Assembly: GCA_934317845.1 (NCBI GenBank)
Contig: CAKRES010000013.1
Location: forward strand, 1 to 64,000
Source: an uncultured Lachnospiraceae bacterium
GTDB lineage: Bacteria > Bacillota > Clostridia > Lachnospirales > Lachnospiraceae
DNA: 64,000 nucleotides
Direction of reading: 5' to 3'
Shown here: one piece after another, positions 1 to 7,922 of the stretch
Layout: the number at the start of each line of letters is the position of its first letter
Numbering within the stretch: the first letter of the stretch is position 1
Notes under the pieces: model-generated
Databases searched by the model: none
What the model saw: the letters and a program-made list of their open reading frames with translations, nothing else
Told to the model about the DNA's origin: nothing
Position numbers and translations under genes: made by a program

Positions 1-93
1 ATGACTTTATCTCATCATAAATCTTTATAATCATTGTTAGCTCTCTTATATCTACTTACAACAACTCCCAGGCAAACATGAATTTGCACTTAT

Positions 94-363
94 CTACTTA
101 TACACCAAATATAGAATAAACAACAATGAATATAATCCAACAAATACTAATGGGATTAATGATATTATTCTTAAAATTTTATTCTTATATTTATTGGTAA
201 CCCAAAAGATTATACTGAACACACTCCCAACCATACAACCAAGCACCAATCCACTAATAACTGCTTCAATAATTTCAGTTTCAATCATACACATTATTCC
301 AACTATACAAATAGGTGAAACAATTGAAAGAATAGCCATAAGTGGAGAAAAAAATTTTTTCAC
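94..363 (-). CDS. Small hydrophobic membrane protein, unrecognised
   Basis: An 89-residue protein with three likely membrane segments (about residues 8-30, 36-57 and 66-88) and a short basic loop (NKYKNK) between the second and third. I do not recognise the family and assign no function. The start is a GTG preceded by a strong GGAGGAG ribosome binding site about nine bases upstream, which supports real translation. It lies downstream of an unrelated membrane protein on the same strand, in very AT-rich DNA unlike the rest of the window, so it may belong to an acquired segment. Confidence 0.55.
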   Translation of the reverse strand: MKKFFSPLMAILSIVSPICIVGIMCMIETEIIEAVISGLVLGCMVGSVFSIIFWVTNKYKNKILRIISLIPLVFVGLYSLLFILYLVYK

Positions 364-544
364 TCTATCTCTCCTCCCAAATCATAATTCAATTGAACTG
401 TATGTACAACTCCACAACTTTCCGATTTCACAGCATCCCTATAAATTCCGATTTTCTTAATTCAACCGGAAGTTGTATAGTTTTTAGTGATTCAATGCCC
501 CGTGATTGCTACGATAACCAGATGCCCATTTTTATATTTATGTA

Positions 545-1621
545 TTACTCGTCGATATTTATAATTCTAAAACCGCCAAATATAATTTCATAAATTTCAT
601 TAATTAATAAAGTTATACTGATATATTGAGGTAAAATTTTATCTATTAAAAATTCCGTGCTTTTTCTTTCGCTAAAAAGAGTGCTTTCCGAAAAGTATGT
701 AATTTGAAAGAGTCCCTGTATTTCATCGTTAAAGTATGCCGGAATTCCAAAGTATGTATAATACCTATTTTCATCTCTTTTGTCATAAGAAAATAATTTG
801 TCTATCTCTTTTTTTGAAAAACAAATAAATACATCTTTATTATTCATTTCCATAATTTTACTATCAAGGTGATTATCTGTATATATATTCCTTTTTACAG
901 TATATTTGTGATAAATAATGTCATCCCCTGCATATCCAATATTTGTTATAAAATTGTTATCAATTTTCTTAGAATATGACACACAAAAACTACCTTTGTC
1001 AAATTTGGCTATTGTATTATAAAGTTCATAACACAATCTGTTTATACTATATTCAAGACTATTAGTTTCTATTTTTCCTTTACAAACACCTTTTTGAACT
1101 TTCTCTAATTCCCTTATAATTACATGATTAACACTAATTATGCTTGCTTGAACATTCTCATATATCTCATTCAACATTTTAATTTCAGATACATATTTCT
1201 TAATTGTTCTATCTATTTTTTCATCCTTATATATACTGTATACAACAAATATTATATAAATAATTCCTAAAATAAAAATTATACTAATTTTTATAAAAAA
1301 ACCTGATTGATTTTTTCCCCAATTTCCTAAAGACGAACAAACTGCTCCAATAATTATTGCAAACAACTGTATAACAATATTTTTGAGAATTAAGAATCTT
1401 GTTATTATATTTGAATAAGTATTGTGATAAAATTTCTGCAACCTATAAAGTTCAGCTTTTGCATCATAATATAATAAAATAGAAAAAATACCACTTAATA
1501 CAAAAACCATAACAATTTGCAAAATATTATTTTTTCCAATATGAGTCCATGTTCCCATATATGAGCATAAGGCTCCTATTATTAATGGAAATATGTAATT
1601 CAATATTTTTATTATTCTCAT
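545..1621 (-). CDS. Membrane protein with duplicated two-helix unit and GAF-like C-terminus, unrecognised
   Basis: A 358-residue protein. The N-terminal half holds four probable membrane helices arranged as two similar pairs: the first helix of each carries the same pattern, IIGALCSYMGTW near residue 14 and IIGAVCSSLGNW near residue 91, pointing to an internal duplication. A helical, probably coiled-coil linker (about 130-185) leads to a soluble C-terminal domain of about 170 residues whose late part (YFGIPAYFNDEIQGLFQITY) reads like a GAF-type sensor fold; this is a pattern impression only. The ATG has a good GGGGAG site. The gene is strongly AT-rich and next to another unknown membrane protein, consistent with accessory DNA. 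Possible roles are a membrane signal sensor or a defence-type membrane effector; neither is shown. Confidence 0.7.
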   Translation of the reverse strand: MRIIKILNYIFPLIIGALCSYMGTWTHIGKNNILQIVMVFVLSGIFSILLYYDAKAELYRLQKFYHNTYSNIITRFLILKNIVIQLFAIIIGAVCSSLGNWGKNQSGFFIKISIIFILGIIYIIFVVYSIYKDEKIDRTIKKYVSEIKMLNEIYENVQASIISVNHVIIRELEKVQKGVCKGKIETNSLEYSINRLCYELYNTIAKFDKGSFCVSYSKKIDNNFITNIGYAGDDIIYHKYTVKRNIYTDNHLDSKIMEMNNKDVFICFSKKEIDKLFSYDKRDENRYYTYFGIPAYFNDEIQGLFQITYFSESTLFSERKSTEFLIDKILPQYISITLLINEIYEIIFGGFRIINIDE

Positions 1622-1734
1622 ATAAACACTCCCCTAAAATCTATACTTCAAAATCAAATGTATATCCTTATAAATATTATATACTAAATTTTCCTATTTT
1701 TCTGCAAATTCGAAGTTGAGGTTACCCTGCCTAA

Positions 1735-2526
1735 TTATAAACCTACCAAGAACTCTTCTATGCAGTAATTCACAAAATTAGGATTGTCAACATTAGAATT
1801 ATGTGCTGCATTTGGAATCCAGGTAATCTCTATGCCAGTTCTTTTTGACCATTCTTTATTATACTGTTTTACTTTTCCTGTATTATCCTTTTCTCCAACC
1901 AATAGTAACAACGGACAATGTATCTGTAATTCCTTGTTATCATCTAAAAATCCCGCATAACCAATTCCCATCAAATGACAGAGTTCTGCTTTTCCATAAT
2001 CACTAACCATTTCAAGCATATTATCTCTTCCTGCTTTTGTAACAGCATTTTGTTTTGCCATTGATACTTTAAGCATTTTTTCTGAAAATGGTTTGCACAT
2101 CCATTCTATCTGTTTTAACCACCAAATATCTGATTTAGAATAATAATTACCAAATGGCGTTGAATCAATTGACACAAACCCTATTACTATTTCAGGATAT
2201 CTTGAAATGAAAGACTGTGCTATATACCCACCCATTGATTGTCCAATCAATACAACTTGTTTGATTTGCAATTTATTCAATATTTGTAACATCACGACAA
2301 CTGCATCCTCATACGAAAAATTTGAATATGGTCTTGATTTTCCATGTGCAGGTGCATCCCATACTATCACATTATATTTACCACTCAAAAATTCGATCTG
2401 CTTATCAAACATTGCATGATTTGCCGTTAATCCATGTAACAGAAAAACTGTCCTTTTAGCAAAATCAATATTAGTATACCAATAATATACAGACCCTTTT
2501 TTACATTCTAATATTGCTTGTTGCAT
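1735..2526 (-). CDS. Alpha/beta hydrolase
   Basis: A serine hydrolase of the alpha/beta fold, probably an esterase or lipase-like enzyme of unknown substrate. It shows the oxyanion motif HGLTAN, the nucleophile elbow GQSMGG, an acid residue in GEKDNTG and a C-terminal catalytic histidine in NAAHNSNVDNP, so the triad is complete. The frame is open from 2580, but a promoter (TTGCAA, 18 bases, TATAAT-like TAATAT at 2586-2615) would start the transcript around 2579, leaving no room for a ribosome site there. The ATG at 2526 follows a strong GGTGGAGGAA and is preferred, giving 263 residues. No signal peptide, so cytoplasmic. It is single-gene and AT-rich like its left neighbours. Confidence 0.85.
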   Translation of the reverse strand: MQQAILECKKGSVYYWYTNIDFAKRTVFLLHGLTANHAMFDKQIEFLSGKYNVIVWDAPAHGKSRPYSNFSYEDAVVVMLQILNKLQIKQVVLIGQSMGGYIAQSFISRYPEIVIGFVSIDSTPFGNYYSKSDIWWLKQIEWMCKPFSEKMLKVSMAKQNAVTKAGRDNMLEMVSDYGKAELCHLMGIGYAGFLDDNKELQIHCPLLLLVGEKDNTGKVKQYNKEWSKRTGIEITWIPNAAHNSNVDNPNFVNYCIEEFLVGL

Positions 2527-2585
2527 ATTTTTATATTCCTCCACCAAATTACGATTTATAACTGACTGCATCTCAGTCACACATC

Positions 2586-2615
2586 ATATTATCACAGACG
2601 TTATCGCCTTTGCAA
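2586..2615 (-). promoter_or_regulatory. Sigma-A type promoter of the alpha/beta hydrolase
   Basis: On the minus strand TTGCAA is followed after 18 bases by TAATAT. The predicted transcript start lies downstream of the first possible in-frame start codon, which is why the internal ATG at 2526 is chosen for the hydrolase. Confidence 0.5.
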
Positions 2616-2653
2616 TCACAACCCTTCATGACAAAATGAATTTTTCTATATTT

Positions 2654-2938
2654 CTACAAACTCTTATATTTTTTCACCAATGCCCCCAATTCTTCCAATA
2701 ACATATCAGATGGTGTCACAGTCTTGTCCCCCTTCAATATGTAATCTGTACTCACTCCATAAATTTCACTAAACATCAACAGCGAATCAATCGACATTCC
2801 CTTCACTCCCCGCTCTATCCGGCTGATCGTTCCCGGCTCAAGTCCAACTGCCTCCGCTACCTGCTCCTGTGTCTTTTCTGCCTGTTTTCTTAATGTCTTT
2901 AATCTCTTACCGCTTGCTTCCATGTCGTAAATCATCAT
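2654..2938 (-). CDS. XRE-family helix-turn-helix regulator
   Basis: A 94-residue DNA-binding protein made almost entirely of a Cro/C1-type helix-turn-helix (about residues 8-65). The pattern LKTLRKQAEKTQEQVAEAVG followed by GTISRIERG is the classic XRE recognition unit; the tail VSTDYILKGDK is also typical. No sensor or peptidase domain, so probably a small repressor whose ligand or partner is unknown. The start ATG ATG follows AAAGGATGAAG. A near-palindrome (GGCTATC, two bases, GATGGCT) about 30 bases upstream could be its own operator. It sits between an alpha/beta hydrolase and a Com-like gene in an accessory stretch. Confidence 0.85.
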   Translation of the reverse strand: MMIYDMEASGKRLKTLRKQAEKTQEQVAEAVGLEPGTISRIERGVKGMSIDSLLMFSEIYGVSTDYILKGDKTVTPSDMLLEELGALVKKYKSL

Positions 2939-3025
2939 AATTCTTCATCCTTTCCAGCCATCTCGATAGCCAGAATTAAGATGATGAAAAATTAATTTTG
3001 AATTTTCCGCTCCCTGATCCACGCA

Positions 3026-3078
3026 AAAAGACGCAAAGGAAAGCCAGTTATCTACTGGTTATCTTTCCCCTGCGTCTC
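3026..3078 (-). terminator. Rho-independent terminator of the Com-like gene
   Basis: Minus strand: AGACGCA, GGGGAAAG, CCAG, loop, CTGG, CTTTCC, TGCGTCT and then a run of T. The three-part stem spans 3030-3078 and the T-run follows on the minus strand only. Confidence 0.7.
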
Positions 3079-3160
3079 TGGTGCTTCCATCATCTCTGAT
3101 GTGCCCTTATCAGGTGGGCTGTTCATTTAATTGTCATTTTGTTTCTATGTAACAGATCTG

Positions 3161-3367
3161 TCAGATACGGAACACACCTTTGTCGGCACGCTTCCGTATC
3201 ATACCTTCTGTATATTTCTTTAACATCATTACCCGTTTGCAACGGTTGCATTTGATCGTAATGCCCTGCAAGACGATCCGGTCATCGTCCTGACACAATG
3301 TATAATCCATCATCCTCGCATTACATTCTCTGCAATGCAACTGCACTGTACTCCAATTCTTCTCCAA
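3161..3367 (-). CDS. Com-like zinc-ribbon protein
   Basis: A 68-residue protein with two cysteine pairs, HCREC near residue 12 and KCNRC near residue 39, that would bind one zinc ion. The arrangement, CxxC, an acidic spacer, then IKCNRCKRVMMLKK and a basic tail, resembles phage Mu Com, the translational activator of the mom DNA-modification gene; the resemblance is by eye only. No mom-like or methyltransferase gene follows, so the target is unknown. Start is TTG with AGGAG ten bases upstream. A strong terminator follows the gene. It may be a remnant of a mobile element or an independent small regulator. Confidence 0.6.
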   Translation of the reverse strand: MEKNWSTVQLHCRECNARMMDYTLCQDDDRIVLQGITIKCNRCKRVMMLKKYTEGMIRKRADKGVFRI

Positions 3368-3401
3368 TTCAGTTCAACTCCTCTACCATACAAAATTGCT
3401 A

Positions 3402-3551
3402 TTACCAACACGCAACATTTGTACTTGCAAGGGAAAGGGAAATCAACCTTCGCAAGCCCATTACTAGAGCCGGAAGTTCCGATGCGCCCTGTCCTGACGC
3501 TCCGACATTGCTGATCTTAAAGCCTGTTGACCATGGCAAGCCATAATCTGC
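3402..3551 (-). other. Open 49-codon stretch in frame after the stop of the upstream gene
   Basis: Reading on past the TAA of the 3552-3797 gene in the same frame gives 49 sense codons before the next stop at 3402-3404. It begins ADYGLPWSTGFKISNVGAS and continues GQGASELPALVMG. Base composition is visibly more GC-rich than the flanks. There is no start codon with a ribosome site at its beginning. It could be a read-through extension, a pseudogene piece, or a conserved RNA or DNA element whose translation is accidental. Confidence 0.35.
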
Positions 3552-3797
3552 TTAAGCTGATTTCTCCATGAACCACATATTGTTGTCCTCATAGAACAGA
3601 TATACTTCTTTTCCGTCTACGACACATGTATATCGCATCCCGGCACCGCCTGCCTTTAAGCTGGCTGCACGCCGGATGTCTTTTACTTTGCTGATCTCAT
3701 ACTCTACTCCATCCTCCCATACAAAACTTTTCGGAAGGAGCATTCCATCCTTGGTAAATGTGGCATTCACATCTACATAAATTTTGTCTTCGTTCAA
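3552..3797 (-). CDS. Small conserved-looking protein, unrecognised
   Basis: An 81-residue soluble protein with no signal peptide or membrane segment. The beta-rich pattern (KIYVDVNATFTKDGMLLP, VWEDGVEYEISKVKDIR, RYTCVVDGKEVYLFYEDNNMW) suggests a small all-beta domain. I do not recognise its function. The start is TTG with a perfect AGGAGG seven bases upstream. Its stop is followed in the same frame by another 49 open codons, then by the Com-like gene on the same strand, so the three may be one transcript ending at the 3026-3078 terminator. Confidence 0.65.
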   Translation of the reverse strand: MNEDKIYVDVNATFTKDGMLLPKSFVWEDGVEYEISKVKDIRRAASLKAGGAGMRYTCVVDGKEVYLFYEDNNMWFMEKSA

Positions 3798-4046
3798 AGA
3801 ACTGCCTCCTATTCTTAACTAAAATATCCTTGCGGATGTACCGTGTGGGAATCTTTTGCATCCAAAGAAGATAACAGCTTATCCTGATACACTTTTTTCC
3901 AGCAGTTTTTTTGATAGCGTCATATTTCGTATATTATATCTCATTTGAGCAATACTGTAAATAATGCAACCCTTTTTCTTATCTAATTCTTACGAAAGGA
4001 ATCGACTAAAATAATAGTGGAATAGTTTGGAAAGCGAGGAATGCCT

Positions 4047-4382
4047 ATGCAAACAAATATCACATTGCAACGTATTGAGAATTTATGCCAGCAGCGAGGC
4101 TGGTCCCTATACAAACTCGCCAAAGAAAGTGATCTGCCTTATTCCAGTCTGAATAATATTTTTCAGCGTAATACACAGCCCACCATTCCTACTTTAGAAA
4201 AGATCTGCAATGGGTTTCAGATCGGTCTTCAGGATTTTTTCATGGACTCCAAAGGTTCTGATTACCATGCACTAACAGAGGAAGAACGGGAACTTCTGAC
4301 CTGCTACCGTTCCATCTCTAAAAGCCAAAAGAAACAACTGAAAAGTTATGTTCATTTTTTATCTCAAGAATCTGACCACTAA
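4047..4382 (+). CDS. XRE-family helix-turn-helix regulator
   Basis: A regulator of 111 residues with an N-terminal Cro/C1 helix-turn-helix (LCQQRGWSLYKLAKESDLPYS then SLNNIFQRNTQPTIPTLEKI, residues about 10-60) and a short C-terminal extension, LTEEERELLTCYRSISKSQ, seen in many Clostridial XRE proteins that dimerise through that segment. The frame opens at 4041, but the GAGG site sits only one base from that ATG, so the ATG at 4047, seven bases away, is more likely. It is monocistronic and ends at a strong bidirectional terminator. Its target is not evident. Confidence 0.85.
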   Translation: MQTNITLQRIENLCQQRGWSLYKLAKESDLPYSSLNNIFQRNTQPTIPTLEKICNGFQIGLQDFFMDSKGSDYHALTEEERELLTCYRSISKSQKKQLKSYVHFLSQESDH

Positions 4383-4390
4383 GGCAAACA

Positions 4391-4442
4391 AAAATCTCCT
4401 GCGTGATTTCTCTTCCAAAAATCACGCAGGAGATACTTTTCT
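4391..4442. terminator. Bidirectional terminator between XRE gene and mntP
   Basis: A 15-base-pair perfect stem (ATCTCCTGCGTGATT and its complement) flanked by A and T runs on both sides, placed between convergent genes. It can terminate the XRE transcript rightward and the mntP transcript leftward. Confidence 0.85.
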
Positions 4443-4527
4443 TTCTATATGTAATTATTTCATAGGATCATTCTGCAAATGATACATTTCTGTTCCATTT
4501 GGTTCGTTCCTTACTACTAAAATCTCC

Positions 4528-5085
4528 TTATCCTGCGATCAGACCTTCTACTAAAATCTTAATTCCGATGAGGATCAATACGACACCACCGAAAAATTCT
4601 GCTTTTTTGCTGTATTTTGTTCCGAAAATGCTTCCGATCTTTACTCCTGCTGCCGAGCATACAAATGTTACGATCCCGATAAAGCTTACCGCCGGTACGA
4701 TCGCAACCTTCAAAAAAGCAAATGTCACACCAACCGCAAGCGCATCAATGCTCGTTGCGACTGCAAGTATAAACATGCTTTTCACATCCATGGAGGCATC
4801 GACATGTTCTTCATCCCCTACTGCTTCCTTGATCATACTGCCACCAATAAAGAGCAAAAGAATAAAGGCGATCCAATGATCATACTTCGTGATCATATCC
4901 GCAAACAGACTTCCTAAAAAGTACCCGATCAATGGCATCAGTGCCTGAAATCCTCCAAACCAGATTCCGGCAATGCACATATGTTTTACCTTGATCTTGC
5001 CAAGTGACAGTCCTTTACAGATGGATACCGCAAGGGCATCCATCGAAAGTCCGACTGCTAATACAAATAATTCCCAAATTCCCAT
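4528..5085 (-). CDS. mntP: Manganese efflux pump MntP
   Basis: An integral membrane exporter of Mn2+ of the MntP (former DUF204) family, about 185 residues with six helices and a two-fold repeat. Both halves carry the family signature: LAVGLSMDALAVSICKGLSLG near the N-terminus and ILAVATSIDALAVGVTFAFL near residue 110; the aspartates in these helices are the metal ligands in the family. The frame starts at 5094 (GTG), but AGGTG lies six bases before the ATG at 5085, preferred here. It begins only 12 bases after the NlpC/P60 gene, so the two are co-transcribed. No yybP-ykoY manganese riboswitch was found in front of the operon. Confidence 0.92.
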   Translation of the reverse strand: MGIWELFVLAVGLSMDALAVSICKGLSLGKIKVKHMCIAGIWFGGFQALMPLIGYFLGSLFADMITKYDHWIAFILLLFIGGSMIKEAVGDEEHVDASMDVKSMFILAVATSIDALAVGVTFAFLKVAIVPAVSFIGIVTFVCSAAGVKIGSIFGTKYSKKAEFFGGVVLILIGIKILVEGLIAG

Positions 5086-5097
5086 GTCATTCACCTG

Positions 5098-6777
5098 TTA
5101 CTTCAGGCTTCCGATCGGACGTCCCATCATCGAACCGTCTTCCGCACCATAGCCTTCTCCTCTTGCTCCCCACTGAGCCACGATGATCGGTGTACCATCA
5201 CTAAATCCGACACACCGGAGTCCTGTGATCATTTCCACATGATAGGTGTTGGCAGGAGTGCGCTTTCCTGTCGTTTTAAATACACAATCGCCCGGACGCA
5301 CTACAAGCTTCTGGATCTTCTTTTCACTATAGCCGCCTTTGATCATCCTCTTTTTCTGGATCAAATAGCTGGACTCCGTTACTGTCGTACCGGGATATCC
5401 TGCAGAACCAAAGGTATACTTTGCACCGTATTTGTACGACTTCCATACTAACGCACTACAGTCATAGTAACCACTCTGTGTTCGCTTGGGCTGGCTGTAT
5501 TTCCAATGTGTTCCGATATATCTTGCCCGTGTCACCACTTTTTTGATCTGGGCGGTATTGACACTGATGACGCAGCCCATTTTCTGTCCCTTTACCTTTG
5601 CTGTGATCAGAGCATTTCCTGCTTTTTTCGCTTTTACAACACCCTTGGAGGACACTGATGCCACACCCGGATCAGATGATTTCCATGTGATCTTTCCGGA
5701 GTAACCCTTGACCTTTAATCTCTTTGTTTTTCCTTTTATGACAAATGCACCGGAGTCTGATAAACGGACCTGCTTCAATGTCACCTGCAACGTGTACGTC
5801 TTATCACAGATCGTAACTTTTACCTTGGTTGTCACATTCTTTCTGCTGGAAAGCTGCATATGAAGAACATTATTCTCAATCGAATAATCTGATACACTGA
5901 CACTTCCCTTACTTGCTCTTACACTCAAGCTTACATTCTCATCATCAGAATTTAATGTATAAATACTCTTGATCGGCACGGAAAACTCGGCATTTCCATA
6001 ACTGATCTGGTCTGTGTACGCATACTCCTGCATCATATATCCGGTAAATTTCATCTTAGAGAAGGATACCTTCGACATATCGTACTTGATCGTAAATGTA
6101 ATGCGGGCATGAAACAGCAGCACGCCGGCTGCATTTTTTCCATCTACATACACGGTAACCGTACCCGGCTGCAATGCCGTAAAGGTACCATCCGCATTGA
6201 TCGTCAGCTTGTCCGTTGCAGCAGCATTACTATCGTAATAGCTGCCATCCCCATCTACTGCTTTATAGGTATAGGCAGTGATCACATTGTCATCGGATGT
6301 CGTAGCAGTCGGCTCAGAATAACCGTAATTATAATCCTGATACCACCAGTAACGATAACTCTGTTTTTTCATCGTGCCGGCATGATAACTGCCAAACCAC
6401 GCTTCGTCCTCTGACGCTTCACTGGTTGCTTCCTCGCTTGTTCCCTCCTCTGACGAGGATTCTTGCGTGGTAATATCCTCTGTCGTATCTTCTGTTGTAA
6501 TGTCCTCTGTCGTATCTTCCGTCGTGATGTCCGGCTCTGTAGTCGTCACTTCGGTCGTTGTGGCCTCCGTTGTCGTCGCTTCCGTCGTTGACGGAATGTA
6601 ATTAACATTGATCACACCGGAATCCTTTACGTAGATCTCCGCACTCTGCTTGTCTCCCTGGGAAAGCGTATAACTTCGCTGTTCTGCCCTCGAAACCGTT
6701 GGTGACAACTGAACAATCAACATGACCGCAAGCAAAAATGCCGTAACTCGTTTACATTTTCTCCTTTTTTCCAACAT
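5098..6777 (-). CDS. Secreted BIG2-domain protein with C-terminal NlpC/P60 hydrolase domain
   Basis: A secreted cell-wall protein of 559 residues. After a basic N-terminus (EKRRKCKR) comes a hydrophobic signal peptide ending near SRAEQ. A Thr/Glu-rich linker with TTEATTTEVTTTE and EDTTEDITT repeats follows, then a bacterial Ig-like stretch, then a clear BIG2 domain (KGKTKRLKVKGYSGKITWKS, followed by DPGVASVSSKGVVKAKKAG). The last 140 residues look like an NlpC/P60 peptidoglycan endopeptidase: YDCSALVW holds the nucleophile cysteine and TYHVEMITG the histidine. The start is ATG 6777 after AAGGAG; the frame opens at 6849 but the promoter -10 lies at 6821-6826, inside that extension. Probable role: wall remodelling or surface attachment. 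Confidence 0.85.
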   Translation of the reverse strand: MLEKRRKCKRVTAFLLAVMLIVQLSPTVSRAEQRSYTLSQGDKQSAEIYVKDSGVINVNYIPSTTEATTTEATTTEVTTTEPDITTEDTTEDITTEDTTEDITTQESSSEEGTSEEATSEASEDEAWFGSYHAGTMKKQSYRYWWYQDYNYGYSEPTATTSDDNVITAYTYKAVDGDGSYYDSNAAATDKLTINADGTFTALQPGTVTVYVDGKNAAGVLLFHARITFTIKYDMSKVSFSKMKFTGYMMQEYAYTDQISYGNAEFSVPIKSIYTLNSDDENVSLSVRASKGSVSVSDYSIENNVLHMQLSSRKNVTTKVKVTICDKTYTLQVTLKQVRLSDSGAFVIKGKTKRLKVKGYSGKITWKSSDPGVASVSSKGVVKAKKAGNALITAKVKGQKMGCVISVNTAQIKKVVTRARYIGTHWKYSQPKRTQSGYYDCSALVWKSYKYGAKYTFGSAGYPGTTVTESSYLIQKKRMIKGGYSEKKIQKLVVRPGDCVFKTTGKRTPANTYHVEMITGLRCVGFSDGTPIIVAQWGARGEGYGAEDGSMMGRPIGSLK

Positions 6778-6820
6778 CTTTTCTCTCCTTCTATTCCAAT
6801 ATAGATGATTACATTTTTTC

Positions 6821-6849
6821 ATTATAATCGGTAAATACTGGTTAATCAA
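6821..6849 (-). promoter_or_regulatory. Promoter of the NlpC/P60-mntP operon
   Basis: Minus strand TTGATT, 17 bases, TATAAT. Transcription would begin near 6814, so the start codon at 6777 with its AAGGAG site is the only usable one. Confidence 0.7.
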
Positions 6850-6892
6850 TGGTAAAGAATTGGTTTTCTACATTTTTTCTACACAATTTCTA

Positions 6893-6901
6893 TGTTATAC
6901 T
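6893..6901 (+). promoter_or_regulatory. Extended -10 promoter of yitT
   Basis: TGT followed by TATACT forms an extended -10 element 33 bases before the yitT start; no convincing -35 box is seen. Confidence 0.4.
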
Positions 6902-6933
6902 AATCATGAGAAAATATTGGAAAGGAGCATTTT

Positions 6934-7818
6934 ATGGTAAATAAAACATTGCTACGTTATTTTAACTTGATTCTGGGGGCAGTCATCGCAGCATTTGCTC
7001 TGGAGGAATTTTTAGTTCCCTGCCAGATCTTAGATGGAGGTATCGTTGGTATCAGTATCATCATCAGCAGCTTAACCCCGATCTCCCTTGGTATCTTAAC
7101 CATTTGTCTGAATCTTCCTTTTGTTCTTGCTGGTGCAAAACAATTGGAAAAGTATTTCTGGCTTCGCACTTTAGTTTCTATGATTGTTTTTTCTATCTTT
7201 CTGGAGGTTTTCCGTCAATGGCATTTCAATGTTACCTATGACGCCCTGCTCGCAACTGTCTTTGGCGGCGTGATCTTAGGTCTTGGTGTTGGTCTGATCA
7301 TCCGCAATGGCGGCTGTCTGGACGGCACAGAAACCGTTGCCATCATGGTATCAAGGAAAACCAGTTTTTCCGTTGGTCAGATCGTTTTGATCTGTAACAT
7401 AATCATCTACATGACCGCCGGTCTGCTGTTTGGACTGGATCGTGCTTTATACAGTCTTCTAACTTATTTTATTACATCGAAAATTGTAGATTACATCAAT
7501 ACCGGACTCGACCAGGGAAAAGCAGTTATGATCATTACCAACGAAGCGCGTCAGATCGCAGATGACATCTACGAAACCCTCGGTCGTACCGTAACATTTA
7601 TGAATGGCGAGGGATTGATCTCCGGAGAAAAGACGATCCTTTACTGTGTCATCACCCGTATGGAGCTTTCTACCCTTCGTAAGATCATCGAAAAAGATGA
7701 TTATTCCGCATTCATGACCGTATCGGATGTATCGGAAATTGTTGGTCACCACATCAAAAGCTCCAACAAAAAGCTGGTGGATACGCAAAATAAGTCAAAA
7801 TCAGAGAACGATTCTTAG
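6934..7818 (+). CDS. YitT family membrane protein
   Basis: A 294-residue membrane protein of the YitT/DUF161 family, common in Firmicutes and of unsettled function. The first 195 residues hold about five helices with the family signature near the start (GAVIAAFALEEFLVP, then LDGGIVGIS) and the later GGCLDGTETVAIMVSRKT. The last 90 residues form the soluble DUF2179 domain (GKAVMIITNEARQIADDI, GRTVTFMNGEG, FMTVSDVSEIVG), thought to bind a small ligand or to dimerise. AAAGGAG precedes the ATG. The gene runs towards the purine permease with its own promoter in between; a functional link is not implied. Confidence 0.9.
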   Translation: MVNKTLLRYFNLILGAVIAAFALEEFLVPCQILDGGIVGISIIISSLTPISLGILTICLNLPFVLAGAKQLEKYFWLRTLVSMIVFSIFLEVFRQWHFNVTYDALLATVFGGVILGLGVGLIIRNGGCLDGTETVAIMVSRKTSFSVGQIVLICNIIIYMTAGLLFGLDRALYSLLTYFITSKIVDYINTGLDQGKAVMIITNEARQIADDIYETLGRTVTFMNGEGLISGEKTILYCVITRMELSTLRKIIEKDDYSAFMTVSDVSEIVGHHIKSSNKKLVDTQNKSKSENDS

Positions 7819-7845
7819 TCAATGTGCCAAAAACCACCATTTTAT

Positions 7846-7874
7846 TTGAAAAGAATCCCCATCTATGCTACACT
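7846..7874 (+). promoter_or_regulatory. Promoter of the purine permease gene
   Basis: TTGAAA, 17 bases, TACACT, with the start codon 49 bases downstream. No purine riboswitch fold is present in the leader. Confidence 0.55.
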
Positions 7875-7922
7875 CGACAAGTAAGATTTCCATTACAATA
7901 CAAAGAAAAGGAGTTTAGCATC

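Noticed and set aside
3026..3078. GACGCAAAG resembling the core of a c-di-GMP-I riboswitch
   Set aside because: The partner helix and the upstream GGxxAAC/GAAA parts are missing, and the segment folds better as a minus-strand terminator with a T-run.
3298..3546. Plus-strand open frame of 82 codons opposite the Com-like gene
   Set aside because: It has no ribosome site, and overlaps the antisense of the Com-like gene and of the open stretch on the other strand.
6778..6933. Manganese (yybP-ykoY) riboswitch upstream of the mntP operon
   Set aside because: No matching conserved loops; the leader is short and AT-rich.
7819..7922. Purine riboswitch before the purine permease
   Set aside because: The conserved junction bases of the purine aptamer are absent; only a promoter is seen.
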